From Chitinophaga barathri (lineage in GTDB: Bacteria > Bacteroidota > Bacteroidia > Chitinophagales > Chitinophagaceae), in NCBI RefSeq assembly GCF_003807585.1, contig NZ_RMBX01000002.1:62001-126000 (forward strand): a DNA stretch of 64,000 nucleotides, read 5' to 3'. Each line of letters opens with the position of its first letter. Positions within the stretch are counted from its first letter, which is position 1. This document shows positions 36,475 to 43,827 of this stretch, in pieces. A program made the position numbers and the translations under genes. Under the pieces are notes generated by a model. It was not told where the DNA came from, searched no databases, and saw nothing but the letters and a program-made list of their open reading frames with translations.

Positions 36475-37011
36475 ATGTCCAAACTCAAACCGCCCATCGG
36501 CAAACAGGACCATGTAAGGGGCAATGCCAATGCCCCCGTCTCCCTCGTGGAATACGGCGATTTCCAATGCCCGCATTGCGGCCTCGCCTACCCGATGGTA
36601 GAAGAGATCGTGCGGGAGCTGGGGCACGAGCTGCGTTTTGCCTACCGCCACTTCCCCCTGGGCACCGCCCATCCCATGGCCCTGTCCGCAGCCATCGCCT
36701 CGGAAGCAGCCGGCAGGCAAAGGAAATTCTGGCCCATGCATCATATGATATTCGAAAACCAGGACAGGCTCAGCGCGGAAGCATTATGGGAATTCGGCAC
36801 GGTCATTGGGCTGGATATGGACCAGTTCGAGCTGGACATCAACGATCCCGCGCTGGAGGAAAAAGTGGAAGCGGACTTTGAAAGCGGCGTGCGCAGCGGG
36901 GTGAACGGGACGCCCACATTTTTTATCAATGAAATAAGATACAACGGCGACCACGATAAGGAATCTATTCTGGCCGCTTTACAAAAACATAAGCATCATG
37001 GGAGCATTTAA
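36475..37011 (+). CDS. DsbA-family thioredoxin-fold protein, cytoplasmic
   Basis: Thioredoxin-fold protein of 178 aa with the motif CPHC (Cys32, Cys35) in EYGDFQCPHCGLAY, an inserted helical domain and the cis-Pro loop VNGTPTFFIN. The sequence around the motif resembles DsbA/BdbD disulfide oxidoreductases, but there is no signal peptide (MSKLKPPIGKQDHVRG), so it should act in the cytoplasm unlike true DsbA. Located between peroxiredoxin and thioredoxin, it may belong to a peroxide or disulfide relay. Its 3' end overlaps the thioredoxin start by 14 nt. Confidence 0.9.
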   Translation: MSKLKPPIGKQDHVRGNANAPVSLVEYGDFQCPHCGLAYPMVEEIVRELGHELRFAYRHFPLGTAHPMALSAAIASEAAGRQRKFWPMHHMIFENQDRLSAEALWEFGTVIGLDMDQFELDINDPALEEKVEADFESGVRSGVNGTPTFFINEIRYNGDHDKESILAALQKHKHHGSI

Positions 37012-37291
37012 CGACCTTATCCAATCGGACCAGCCGGTGCTGGTAGACTTTTACGCGGACTGGTGCCAGCCCTGCCACGCCATGACGCCCGTGATCAAAG
37101 AAGTGGCTCAAGCTATGGAAGGTAAAGCCCGCGTCGTGAAAGTGAATATCGATAAAAACCAGGCGACGGCCATGGAATTCAACGTAAGCGCCGTGCCCAC
37201 GTTCATCATTTTTAAAAAAGGACAGATCATCTGGCGGCATGCGGGCATGACGGATAAAAACAGCCTGCTGAGGCAGCTGCAGGCGGTGTAG
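36998..37291 (+). CDS. Thioredoxin-family protein
   Basis: Thioredoxin of 97 aa. The redox motif is WCQPC (Cys23, Cys26) rather than the classic WCGPC, followed by the usual KVNIDKNQATAMEFNVSAVPTFIIFKKG with cis-Pro. Start overlaps the upstream DsbA-like gene by 14 nt, implying coupled translation. Probable electron donor for the peroxiredoxin of the same operon (inference from position). Confidence 0.93.
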   Translation: MGAFNDLIQSDQPVLVDFYADWCQPCHAMTPVIKEVAQAMEGKARVVKVNIDKNQATAMEFNVSAVPTFIIFKKGQIIWRHAGMTDKNSLLRQLQAV

Positions 37292-37339
37292 CTATACTTT
37301 GATGCTTTTTTTATTATCTTGACGGAAACAAGATTCCAC

Positions 37340-38227
37340 ATGATGAAAACAGCCGCCTTATTGCTGCTTACGCTGTCCGTGCAGGCGCAATCCGATTCGC
37401 TGCAGTCCCTCGTAGCGGACAATGCCCAGGTAACCCTGGTGTCCAAACAATTCAGTTTTACCGAAGGCCCCGCGCGCGACAAAAAAGGAAATATCTACTT
37501 CACCGATCAGCCGAACGATAAGATCTGGATATACAACACAGCCGGCAAACTGACGGAGTTCGCTTCCAAAAGTGGCCGCTCAAACGGCCTGTACGTAGAT
37601 AAAAAAGGACGCATCATTGCCTGCGCGGATGATCAGAACGAGCTATGGGCTTTCACCCCAAAAGGCAAACACACCGTGCTGATGAGCGATTACCAGGGTA
37701 AAAAACTCAATGGCCCGAATGACCTCTGGATACACCCGAACGGCAACATTTATTTCACCGATCCATATTATCAGCGCAATTACTGGGAAAGAAAAAAACC
37801 GGACATCGAAGCCATGCGGGTGTATTACCTCGCGCCCGGCAAAAAAGAACCGGTGATGGTAGCGGACGATATCGTAAAACCCAATGGCATTGTAGGTTCC
37901 GCGGACGGGAAATACCTGTTTGTGGCGGACATTGGGGACAACAAAACGTACCGTTACGAAATACAGGCAGACGGTTCTCTCTCCAACCGCATCCTCTTCA
38001 CGAACAAAGGCGGCGACGGCATTACGCTGGATAATCTCGGCAACCTGTACATCTGCGGCAACGGCATCACCGTATTTAACCCCGAAGGCAAACAGATCGC
38101 GCAGATACCCGTACCTGAAAAATGGACGGCCAATGCGTGTTTTGGCGGGAAGAACCGGGATGAGCTGTTCATCACAGCCGGGGTGGCCGTGTACACTTTA
38201 AAAATGAAGGTGAAAGGAATTGAATAA
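37340..38227 (+). CDS. SMP-30/gluconolactonase-family beta-propeller protein
   Basis: Secreted six-bladed propeller of 295 aa. Signal peptide MMKTAALLLLTLSVQAQ; blades with FTEGPARDKKGNIYFTDQPN, GRSNGLYVDKKGRIIACAD, LNGPNDLWIHPNGNIYFTDP and KPNGIVGSADGKYLFVAD. The Glu, Asn and Asp in the EGP, GPNDL and PNGI positions are the usual calcium/zinc ligands of lactonases. The ATG at 37340 is preferred to a TTG at 37319. Substrate probably a sugar lactone. Convergent with the aminotransferase gene (3-nt gap). Confidence 0.9.
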   Translation: MMKTAALLLLTLSVQAQSDSLQSLVADNAQVTLVSKQFSFTEGPARDKKGNIYFTDQPNDKIWIYNTAGKLTEFASKSGRSNGLYVDKKGRIIACADDQNELWAFTPKGKHTVLMSDYQGKKLNGPNDLWIHPNGNIYFTDPYYQRNYWERKKPDIEAMRVYYLAPGKKEPVMVADDIVKPNGIVGSADGKYLFVADIGDNKTYRYEIQADGSLSNRILFTNKGGDGITLDNLGNLYICGNGITVFNPEGKQIAQIPVPEKWTANACFGGKNRDELFITAGVAVYTLKMKVKGIE

Positions 38228-38230
38228 AGC

Positions 38231-39373
38231 CTAGACTTTCATCAATAGTTCCGCAGCCTTTTCAAGCGTTTCATCTTTTTTCGCAAAACAGAACCGGATC
38301 ACTTTGTGGTCCTTTCCGTTCTGATAAAAGGCGGACACGGGCACCGGCGTTACGCCAAATTCCTTCGTGAGCCGCACCGCAAACGCGTGATCGCTTTCTT
38401 CGCTGATGCGGTGATATTGATAACACTGGAAATAACTGCCGTAGCTGGGCATGGCCGTGAAACGGGTGCCGGCCATCAGGCTGTGAAAAAGATCACGTTT
38501 GGCCTGCATGAACCCGCTCAGCCGGAGATAAGAGTCTTTGTTCTGCAGGAACTCCGACAACGCCACCTGTGAAGGGCTATGGCAACTAAAACAGTTGTAC
38601 TGGTGCACTTTCCTGAACTCTTTCATCAATTCTGGCGAACTGATACAATAGCCCAGTTTCCAGCCGGTGCAGTGGTAGAGTTTTCCGAATGAAAAAGACA
38701 CAAAACTTCTTTCCACCAGGTCCGGGTAACGCAGGATGCTTTGATGGGGAATGTTGTCGTAGATCAGGTGTTCGTACACTTCATCGCTGAGGATAAAGAT
38801 GTTCGTTCCCTCCACTGTTTTTCTCAGTTCTGTTATATCATTTTCGCTTAATACAGAGCCCGTTGGGTTGTGCGGCGTATTGATCATGATCATGCGCGTG
38901 CGCGGGGTGATCTTTGCGCGCACTTCTTCCCAGTTGATCTTATACTCCGGAAATTGCAGGTCTATCAATACCGGCACGGCGCCGTTCACCAGTACATTCG
39001 GCACATAACTGTCGTACGCCGGTTCGAATATGATCACTTCATCGCCGGGTTGCAGCACGGTGGTGAGGGAAGTATAAATACCATAAGTGCCGCCGGGCGT
39101 GATGGTGATCTGGCTGTCCGGGTTGATGTCCGTACCGTAGAGAAATTTTATTTTCTGCGCCAGCACTTCGCGGAGCGGCAGGTAGCCCTGCATGGGCGCG
39201 TACTGGTTAAAACCATTGTACATCGCTTCATTCACTTTCGCGATCAGCTCCTGGTTCATGGGATAGTCAGGAAATCCCTGGCCGAGGTTTACGGATCTAT
39301 GTTCGGCCGCCAGTGCGCTCATCACGCTGAAGATAGTGGTGCCTGAGCTGGGCAGCTTGGAGGTGAGGTTCAA
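38231..39373 (-). CDS. Methionine/kynurenine-type aminotransferase (class I, PLP)
   Basis: PLP-dependent class I aminotransferase of 380 aa, closest in pattern to E. coli YbdL methionine aminotransferase: start SKLPSSGTTIFSVMSALA, LGQGFPDYP, the INTPHNPTG loop and the PLP lysine in SFGKLYHCTGWKLGYCI; CFAKKDETL near the end. It probably transaminates methionine or aromatic residues. The conserved SKLP segment lies upstream of the first ATG, and an in-frame stop lies just before, so translation must start at the TTG at 39373. It lies 39 nt downstream of an ABC ATPase gene on the same strand. Confidence 0.9.
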   Translation of the reverse strand: MNLTSKLPSSGTTIFSVMSALAAEHRSVNLGQGFPDYPMNQELIAKVNEAMYNGFNQYAPMQGYLPLREVLAQKIKFLYGTDINPDSQITITPGGTYGIYTSLTTVLQPGDEVIIFEPAYDSYVPNVLVNGAVPVLIDLQFPEYKINWEEVRAKITPRTRMIMINTPHNPTGSVLSENDITELRKTVEGTNIFILSDEVYEHLIYDNIPHQSILRYPDLVERSFVSFSFGKLYHCTGWKLGYCISSPELMKEFRKVHQYNCFSCHSPSQVALSEFLQNKDSYLRLSGFMQAKRDLFHSLMAGTRFTAMPSYGSYFQCYQYHRISEESDHAFAVRLTKEFGVTPVPVSAFYQNGKDHKVIRFCFAKKDETLEKAAELLMKV

Positions 39374-39412
39374 GGGTAAAAAGTTTATGGATCAAAATAA
39401 ACAAAAGCGCGC

Positions 39413-40408
39413 TTATTCCCCAACCGGCATGTACCAGATGCCTTTCGAAGGCAGGGAAACAAATACCGCGTCCCCGCTTTTGTACTGGCCGGTGGTGGTC
39501 CTTACGCGGATGATATTGCCCGGCACTTCCACTTCCACATCGTTGTAACTCCCGCCAAAGTACACCGCTTTTACACGGCCTTTGAGCGCGTCCCCGCCTT
39601 CACGCACGAGCCGGAACTGTTCCGGTCGTACAAACAGGCTTTTGCCATTGGCGGCGATGCCGGGCATCAGCGAAAAGACCTTTGCTTTTTCGGGCGTAAA
39701 AAGATGGTAGGCGCCCAGCAGCGCGGCCACGTATTCATTCGCCGGCTGGTGGTACACCTGCGCGGGCGGCCCCTGCTGGATGATGGCGCCGTCTTTCATG
39801 ATGAGCACTTCATCCGCCCAGGGCAGAATGTCGTCCGGGTCGTGGGACACAAGCAGGCAGGTGATATTAAGCTCCTGGCCGAGGTCCTGTATCACATCTT
39901 TGAGGATGCGGGTATGAATAAGGTCGAGGTTGGAAAAAGGTTCGTCCAGCAGCAGCAGGCTGGGCATGGTGAGCAGCAGCCGGGCCAGGGAGATGCGTTG
40001 TTTTTCACCACCGGAAAGCTGGTCTGTTTTGCGTTTCACCAGGTGATGGATCCGGCATATTTCAAACAAGCGGTCCGCCTGCTCCTGCGTAAGTTTATTG
40101 GCGTAAGACAGCAGCTCTTCCACGCGGTAATTGTTGCGCAGCTCGTAATGCTGCGAGAGGTATGCGATCTGCGGATGACCGGGGATGAGCTGTTCATTCG
40201 GGCCTTTTACTTTTTTCCCTTCAAACAGCACCTCTCCTCCATCCGGTTGTATCCATCCGGCAATGATGCGCAGCAGTGTACTTTTCCCCGAGCCTGAAGC
40301 CCCTGCGATGGCCACTTTCCGGAACTTATCCTGGGTAAAGGAAATGGGTTTCAGTTCAAATCCCAGCTGATCCTTCCTGTATATATCGGAAACCTGTAAT
40401 AAATGCAT
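39413..40408 (-). CDS. ABC transporter ATP-binding protein with C-terminal TOBE-like domain
   Basis: ATPase subunit of an importer, 331 aa. Walker A GASGSGKST (about 36-44), signature LSGGEKQRISLARLLL, Walker B LLLLDEPFSNLDL and switch His VSHDPDD. The C-terminal 90 residues carry a TOBE-like beta domain (FVRPEQFRLVREGG, VYFGGSYNDVEVEV) as in ion, sulfate/molybdate or polyamine importer ATPases. No permease or binding-protein gene is adjacent, so it depends on partners elsewhere. Probably co-transcribed with the aminotransferase gene. Confidence 0.92.
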   Translation of the reverse strand: MHLLQVSDIYRKDQLGFELKPISFTQDKFRKVAIAGASGSGKSTLLRIIAGWIQPDGGEVLFEGKKVKGPNEQLIPGHPQIAYLSQHYELRNNYRVEELLSYANKLTQEQADRLFEICRIHHLVKRKTDQLSGGEKQRISLARLLLTMPSLLLLDEPFSNLDLIHTRILKDVIQDLGQELNITCLLVSHDPDDILPWADEVLIMKDGAIIQQGPPAQVYHQPANEYVAALLGAYHLFTPEKAKVFSLMPGIAANGKSLFVRPEQFRLVREGGDALKGRVKAVYFGGSYNDVEVEVPGNIIRVRTTTGQYKSGDAVFVSLPSKGIWYMPVGE

Positions 40409-40540
40409 ATTGATATCGTTGGCGGTGCGCTACTGCAAAGTGCGTTCCATTTACCAGGTATCAAAGAAAATACATTTGCCGGGAAGCAGGAAGAGTTTAT
40501 TGAAATTCCATATATGGAAGGAAAGCCCTATACAAGGACC

Positions 40541-40951
40541 TTAGCGGACCTGCACCATGAGAATCACCGTATCCAGCGTCTTATAATGTTCAATGCCAAG
40601 GGTGCCGGGCTTTGCCATGGGATGGTCCATCAGCTCTTTGAAAAACTCCGGGAACTTCTGCATTTGCGGGCCGAAGGGTTTTATTTTCATGGAAAGGTAT
40701 CTTCCGGCGGGGATGTTGTACACCGGCAGGTCGATCTCATCCTTTTCGTCCTGCGTGAAGAGGCCCGCGCAGGCTTTGTAGGTCAAATGGTCATCCACCA
40801 TTTCGGTGACGCCGTATGAGGGCCGTTCGTGCGCATCGCCGAGAGAAGAATGCAGGCTGGTGTATGCGCCCATGATGCCGTTGGGGAAGGAAACGGCCTG
40901 AACGTAAAAAACCGGGATGTCTTTTTCGAGGAGCATTTCACGGATTTCCAT
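40541..40951 (-). CDS. GyrI-like/effector-binding domain protein
   Basis: 136-aa soluble protein. Two similar halves with a beta-alpha-beta look: IPVFYVQAVSFPNGIMGAYTSL, then VYNIPAGRYLSMKIKPFGPQMQKF and a terminal EHYKTLDTVILMVQV with a conserved Glu. This resembles the bacterial transcription-activator effector-binding (SOUL/GyrI-like) fold, which binds small lipophilic molecules. It has no DNA-binding part. The ATG at 40951 is preferred; the frame extends upstream without an ATG. Confidence 0.55.
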   Translation of the reverse strand: MEIREMLLEKDIPVFYVQAVSFPNGIMGAYTSLHSSLGDAHERPSYGVTEMVDDHLTYKACAGLFTQDEKDEIDLPVYNIPAGRYLSMKIKPFGPQMQKFPEFFKELMDHPMAKPGTLGIEHYKTLDTVILMVQVR

Positions 40952-41071
40952 GTTTTGTGGTTTTTCACCAAATTTCCGCACAAAAAAGGGAATAAGTGAT
41001 GGCCTGCCGCGTCAAATAACGGGGCGGGATGCGACAAATCCCCGTTTAAAAAATTATTTTCATGAAACTGC

Positions 41072-41094
41072 AACATTATCCACTCGTACCCGTC
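41072..41094 (+). promoter_or_regulatory. Possible ECF-type promoter before the sigma gene
   Basis: AAC (41072-41074), a 16-bp spacer and CGTC (41091-41094) resemble the general ECF -35/-10 pattern, 10 nt before the ATG at 41105. It would fit autoregulation. The match is short and could be chance. Confidence 0.25.
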
Positions 41095-41104
41095 AAATAG
41101 TTCA

Positions 41105-41668
41105 ATGAATTCCGATCCCGATAAACTGGCTGACAAGCAACTGGTTCACAGGGCTTTGAGTGGTGACGCTCAGGCTTTCGGGATTATTATCAGTAATACG
41201 GAGAAGCTGGTAGCGCAGATAGTTTGCCGGATGGTGAGCAATGTGGAGGACCGGAAGGACCTGGCGCAGGAGATTTATCTCAAGGCTTATAAGAACCTCC
41301 GGGTGTTCAAACATGAATCGAAGCTGTCCACCTGGATCGCGCAGATCGGTTACAATACCTGCATGGATCATCTGCGGAAAAAGAAGCTGTTGTTCCCAGG
41401 GGAATTAATGGATAGTCCCGGGGCCGGCACAGCGGATGCGCTGTTATTCCGCAAGGAGCTGGCAGGCATCTTACAGGCGGGCATGGAAAAGCTGCAACCA
41501 GTGTACAGGACGATGATCACCTTATATCACCAGGAAGAACTGAGTTACGAGGAAATTGGTGAGATCACCGGTATGCCTACGGGAACGGTGAAAAGTTATC
41601 TTTTCAGGGCGAGGAAGGCATTAAAGGAGCAACTGACCGGGTATTACGGAGAGAAAGAGGCGCAGTAA
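41105..41668 (+). CDS. ECF RNA polymerase sigma factor (sigma-70 family)
   Basis: Sigma factor of 187 aa. Region 2 (about 12-85) includes DRKDLAQEIYLKAYKNLRVF and STWIAQIGYNTCMDHLRKKK; region 4 (about 115-175) includes YRTMITLYHQEELSYEEIGEITGMPTGTVKSYLFRARKALK split by no gap. It lacks regions 1 and 3, as ECF factors do. The anti-sigma gene starts 797 bp downstream on the same strand, separated by a repeat array. Targets unknown. Confidence 0.95.
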   Translation: MNSDPDKLADKQLVHRALSGDAQAFGIIISNTEKLVAQIVCRMVSNVEDRKDLAQEIYLKAYKNLRVFKHESKLSTWIAQIGYNTCMDHLRKKKLLFPGELMDSPGAGTADALLFRKELAGILQAGMEKLQPVYRTMITLYHQEELSYEEIGEITGMPTGTVKSYLFRARKALKEQLTGYYGEKEAQ

Positions 41669-41695
41669 AAAGAGGTAGATAATGCCCAGGTGGGA

Positions 41696-42284
41696 AAAAA
41701 GGTACTCCTGGAAGGGCAATTTTAATTCTTTGGAGATCAAAAGGTACTTCCGAACGAGAAAAAGGTACTTCCGAACGAGAAAAAGCTCCTTCTGAAGAGC
41801 AATTTTAATCGAAAAGAAATAAAAAGCTCCTTCCGAACGAGAAAAAGCTCCTTCCGAAGGGCAATTTTAATCCAAAAGAAATAAAAAGCTCCTTCCGAAC
41901 GAGAAAAAGCTCCTTCCGAAGAGCAATTTTAATCCAAAAGAAATAAAAAGCTCCTTCCGAGCGAGAAAAAGCTCCTTCCGAAGAGCAATTTTAATCCGAA
42001 AGAAATAAAAAGGTACTTCCGAGTGAGAAAAAGCTCCTTCGGAAGTACAAAGTCGATACTTTTTACTACAAAAAGGTACTTCGGAAGTACAAAGCCGAGT
42101 GTTGGAAGTACAAGGTCGATACTTTTTACTACAAAAAGCTCCTTCCGAAGTACAAAGCCGGGTGTTGGAAGTACAAAAAGGTACCTCCGAAGTACAAAGC
42201 CGGGTGTTGGAAGTACAAAAAGGTACCTCCGAAGTACAAAGCCGGGTGTTGGAAGTACAAAAAGGTACTTCCAGGGTACAAAAA
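41696..42284. repeat. Block-structured repeat array on a 21-bp lattice
   Basis: Seventeen blocks each begin with an A-run followed by a core of the type GGTACTTCC or GCTCCTTCC. Core starts are 41701, 41743, 41764, 41785, 41826, 41847, 41888, 41909, 41950, 41971, 42012, 42033, 42075, 42138, 42180, 42222, 42264, so steps are 21, 41-42 or 63 bp. The middle part is a 62-bp unit (21+41) repeated four times; the last part is a 42-bp unit. Cores contain inverted repeats: GTACTTCCGAAGTAC inside C-type blocks, and GGAAGTAC-AAAAAG-GTACTTCC (42251-42272) across block borders. More AT-rich than its surroundings. It lies between a sigma and an anti-sigma gene. Frames are open on both strands because many units are multiples of 3, but none looks like a real gene. 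The remainder up to 42465 holds nothing recognisable. Confidence 0.9.
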
Positions 42285-42465
42285 GACAATGCAGCGGGCG
42301 GAAAACGACAGATAGCGGTTCAAAAAGCATGACAGGAAAGAACACACCGGATTGTAAATCCCGCCTGCCGGGAAAACAAAACATCAGGATAGCATATATC
42401 AAACAAAGAAACACAGGCAGGAGAATGACCATCCCGAAACTATTCTTACTGATTAAAGCAATGTT

Positions 42466-42912
42466 ATGAAAGGTGCACATTTAAACGATGAAACAATTCA
42501 GGCAATTGCCCTAGACGAAACGTATAATGATCCCGAAGCCACGGGGCATATGGCTGGCTGCGAAACGTGCAGGGAAGCCGTGGAATCATACCGCTTAATG
42601 TTTTCAGGCATGACGGAAATGCCCGCCGCCGGTTTTGATTTTGATGTAAAAATGCTGGTGTTGCCTCAATTACAGGTCCAAAGAAAACCACAACCGGCAT
42701 TAAAACCCGTGTTGGTCATCATTGCCGTTGTACTGGCCGCACTTACGGGCGGAGGGTATTATTTCAGGAAAGATCTCGGGGAAATATTTAACCGTTCCCT
42801 CCCCTATCTCCTGTACTGCCTCGGGCCTGCGGCGGTGATGCTGCTGGTGCTGCTCCTGGCGGACATGCTCAACACCCACCGGCAGAAAATGAACCGGCTT
42901 GAATATTATTAA
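42466..42912 (+). CDS. Putative zinc-binding anti-sigma factor (ZAS-type) membrane protein
   Basis: 148-aa protein. The N-terminal cytoplasmic part carries His28-x3-Cys32-x2-Cys35 (HMAGCETCREAV), the zinc anti-sigma motif, in a context LNDETIQAIALDE typical of such domains. Two membrane segments follow (about 83-99 and 114-135). With the ECF sigma gene on the same strand upstream it is the obvious partner, expected to hold the sigma factor at the membrane. Unusually, 797 bp of repeats separate the two genes. Confidence 0.82.
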   Translation: MKGAHLNDETIQAIALDETYNDPEATGHMAGCETCREAVESYRLMFSGMTEMPAAGFDFDVKMLVLPQLQVQRKPQPALKPVLVIIAVVLAALTGGGYYFRKDLGEIFNRSLPYLLYCLGPAAVMLLVLLLADMLNTHRQKMNRLEYY

Positions 42913-42951
42913 AACAAATGAACAGATAAACGATTATAAACCTGATTCAAC

Positions 42952-43389
42952 ATGAAGAAGATATTCGCACTGACCATCAGCATCATAACACCCGCGGCAC
43001 TCTTCGCACAGGAGCATTTCCGCCTGCCGGACAACCGGTACATCAGCAGCCAGCTGATCAGCATACCCGCCATGATACTGGTCCTTTACCTGGTATGTTC
43101 TTTTATCCTGCACATCATCAAATCCGTGCTGGACCACCGCCTCCGGTCAAAACTCGTGGACAAGGGCGTGACCGATAAAGTAGCGGAACAGTTCCTCCAG
43201 CCCGTTAACCGCGACCTCCGCTCGCAGGCCCTCAAATGGTGCCTGATGCTTGCCGGCGCCGGCATCGGGCTCACAGCGGTATATTACACGCTTCCGCTGG
43301 ATATCCATTCCCTCGCCATCATGGCATTCAGTATCGCGCTGAGTTATCTCGCCTATTTCCTGTATCTCAAATACAACGAACAACCTTAA
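42952..43389 (+). CDS. Hypothetical membrane protein of the sigma operon
   Basis: 145 aa. An N-terminal signal peptide-like segment (MKKIFALTISIITPAALFAQ), a membrane segment at about 38-58, a basic cytoplasmic loop (DHRLRSKLVDKGVTDKVAEQF) and two further hydrophobic segments near the C-terminus. No family recognised. It starts 39 nt after the anti-sigma gene and is followed 24 nt later by another gene, so it is part of the same operon and may be involved in signal sensing; this is inference from position. Confidence 0.75.
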   Translation: MKKIFALTISIITPAALFAQEHFRLPDNRYISSQLISIPAMILVLYLVCSFILHIIKSVLDHRLRSKLVDKGVTDKVAEQFLQPVNRDLRSQALKWCLMLAGAGIGLTAVYYTLPLDIHSLAIMAFSIALSYLAYFLYLKYNEQP

Positions 43390-43413
43390 TTATTCACGCT
43401 TAATTCTGATTAC

Positions 43414-43827
43414 ATGAAACCAACATCCCTGCTGCCCTCCGGGGCCTGGCAATGTATTGCCCTCTCCTGCCTGATCGGCGCATTAGTGATCGGTAAAACG
43501 TCCGGCCAGGCGGCCCGCATTCTTCCGGCTTACCACGATTCCATTCCCCGCGAACAGGAACCGGATTCGCTGAAAATGCTGCGGATGTACACTGGTACCT
43601 ACATCATACCGAACGATCCTGAAACGCAGATCGTATTGGAAAATGGCAAGCTCTATGGCATACCCACAAGCGGAAAAAAACATGAAATGGTCCGCACCGG
43701 CCAGCACCAGTTCATTGTACCCGAAAAAGAGATCCTGCTCCAGTTTGAAATGGACAGCTACGGCCAGGTGGCATTCCTTCGTCTTACGAGAGGAGACGAG
43801 ACGGCAACGGCAACAAAGAAAAAATAA
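43414..43827 (+). CDS. Exported protein with DUF3471-like beta domain
   Basis: 137 aa. A hydrophobic N-terminus (about 13-32) is followed by a small lipocalin-like stretch: MYTGTYIIPNDPETQIVLENGKLY, HQFIVPEKEILLQFEMDSYGQVAFLRL. This pattern resembles the DUF3471 domain found after beta-lactamase-like enzymes, here as a free protein. Last gene of the sigma operon. Its stop codon directly abuts the stop of the convergent GH9 gene, with no bases in between. Confidence 0.7.
   Translation: MKPTSLLPSGAWQCIALSCLIGALVIGKTSGQAARILPAYHDSIPREQEPDSLKMLRMYTGTYIIPNDPETQIVLENGKLYGIPTSGKKHEMVRTGQHQFIVPEKEILLQFEMDSYGQVAFLRLTRGDETATATKKK

Noticed and set aside
41696..42284. CRISPR array
   Set aside because: Blocks follow each other without unique spacers of constant length, unit lengths vary from 21 to 63 bp, and there are no cas genes.
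41867..42480. Repeat-containing open frames on both strands of the sigma-operon array
   Set aside because: They are open only because many repeat units are multiples of three; several frames on both strands are open at once, with no consistent start, no promoter and implausible composition.
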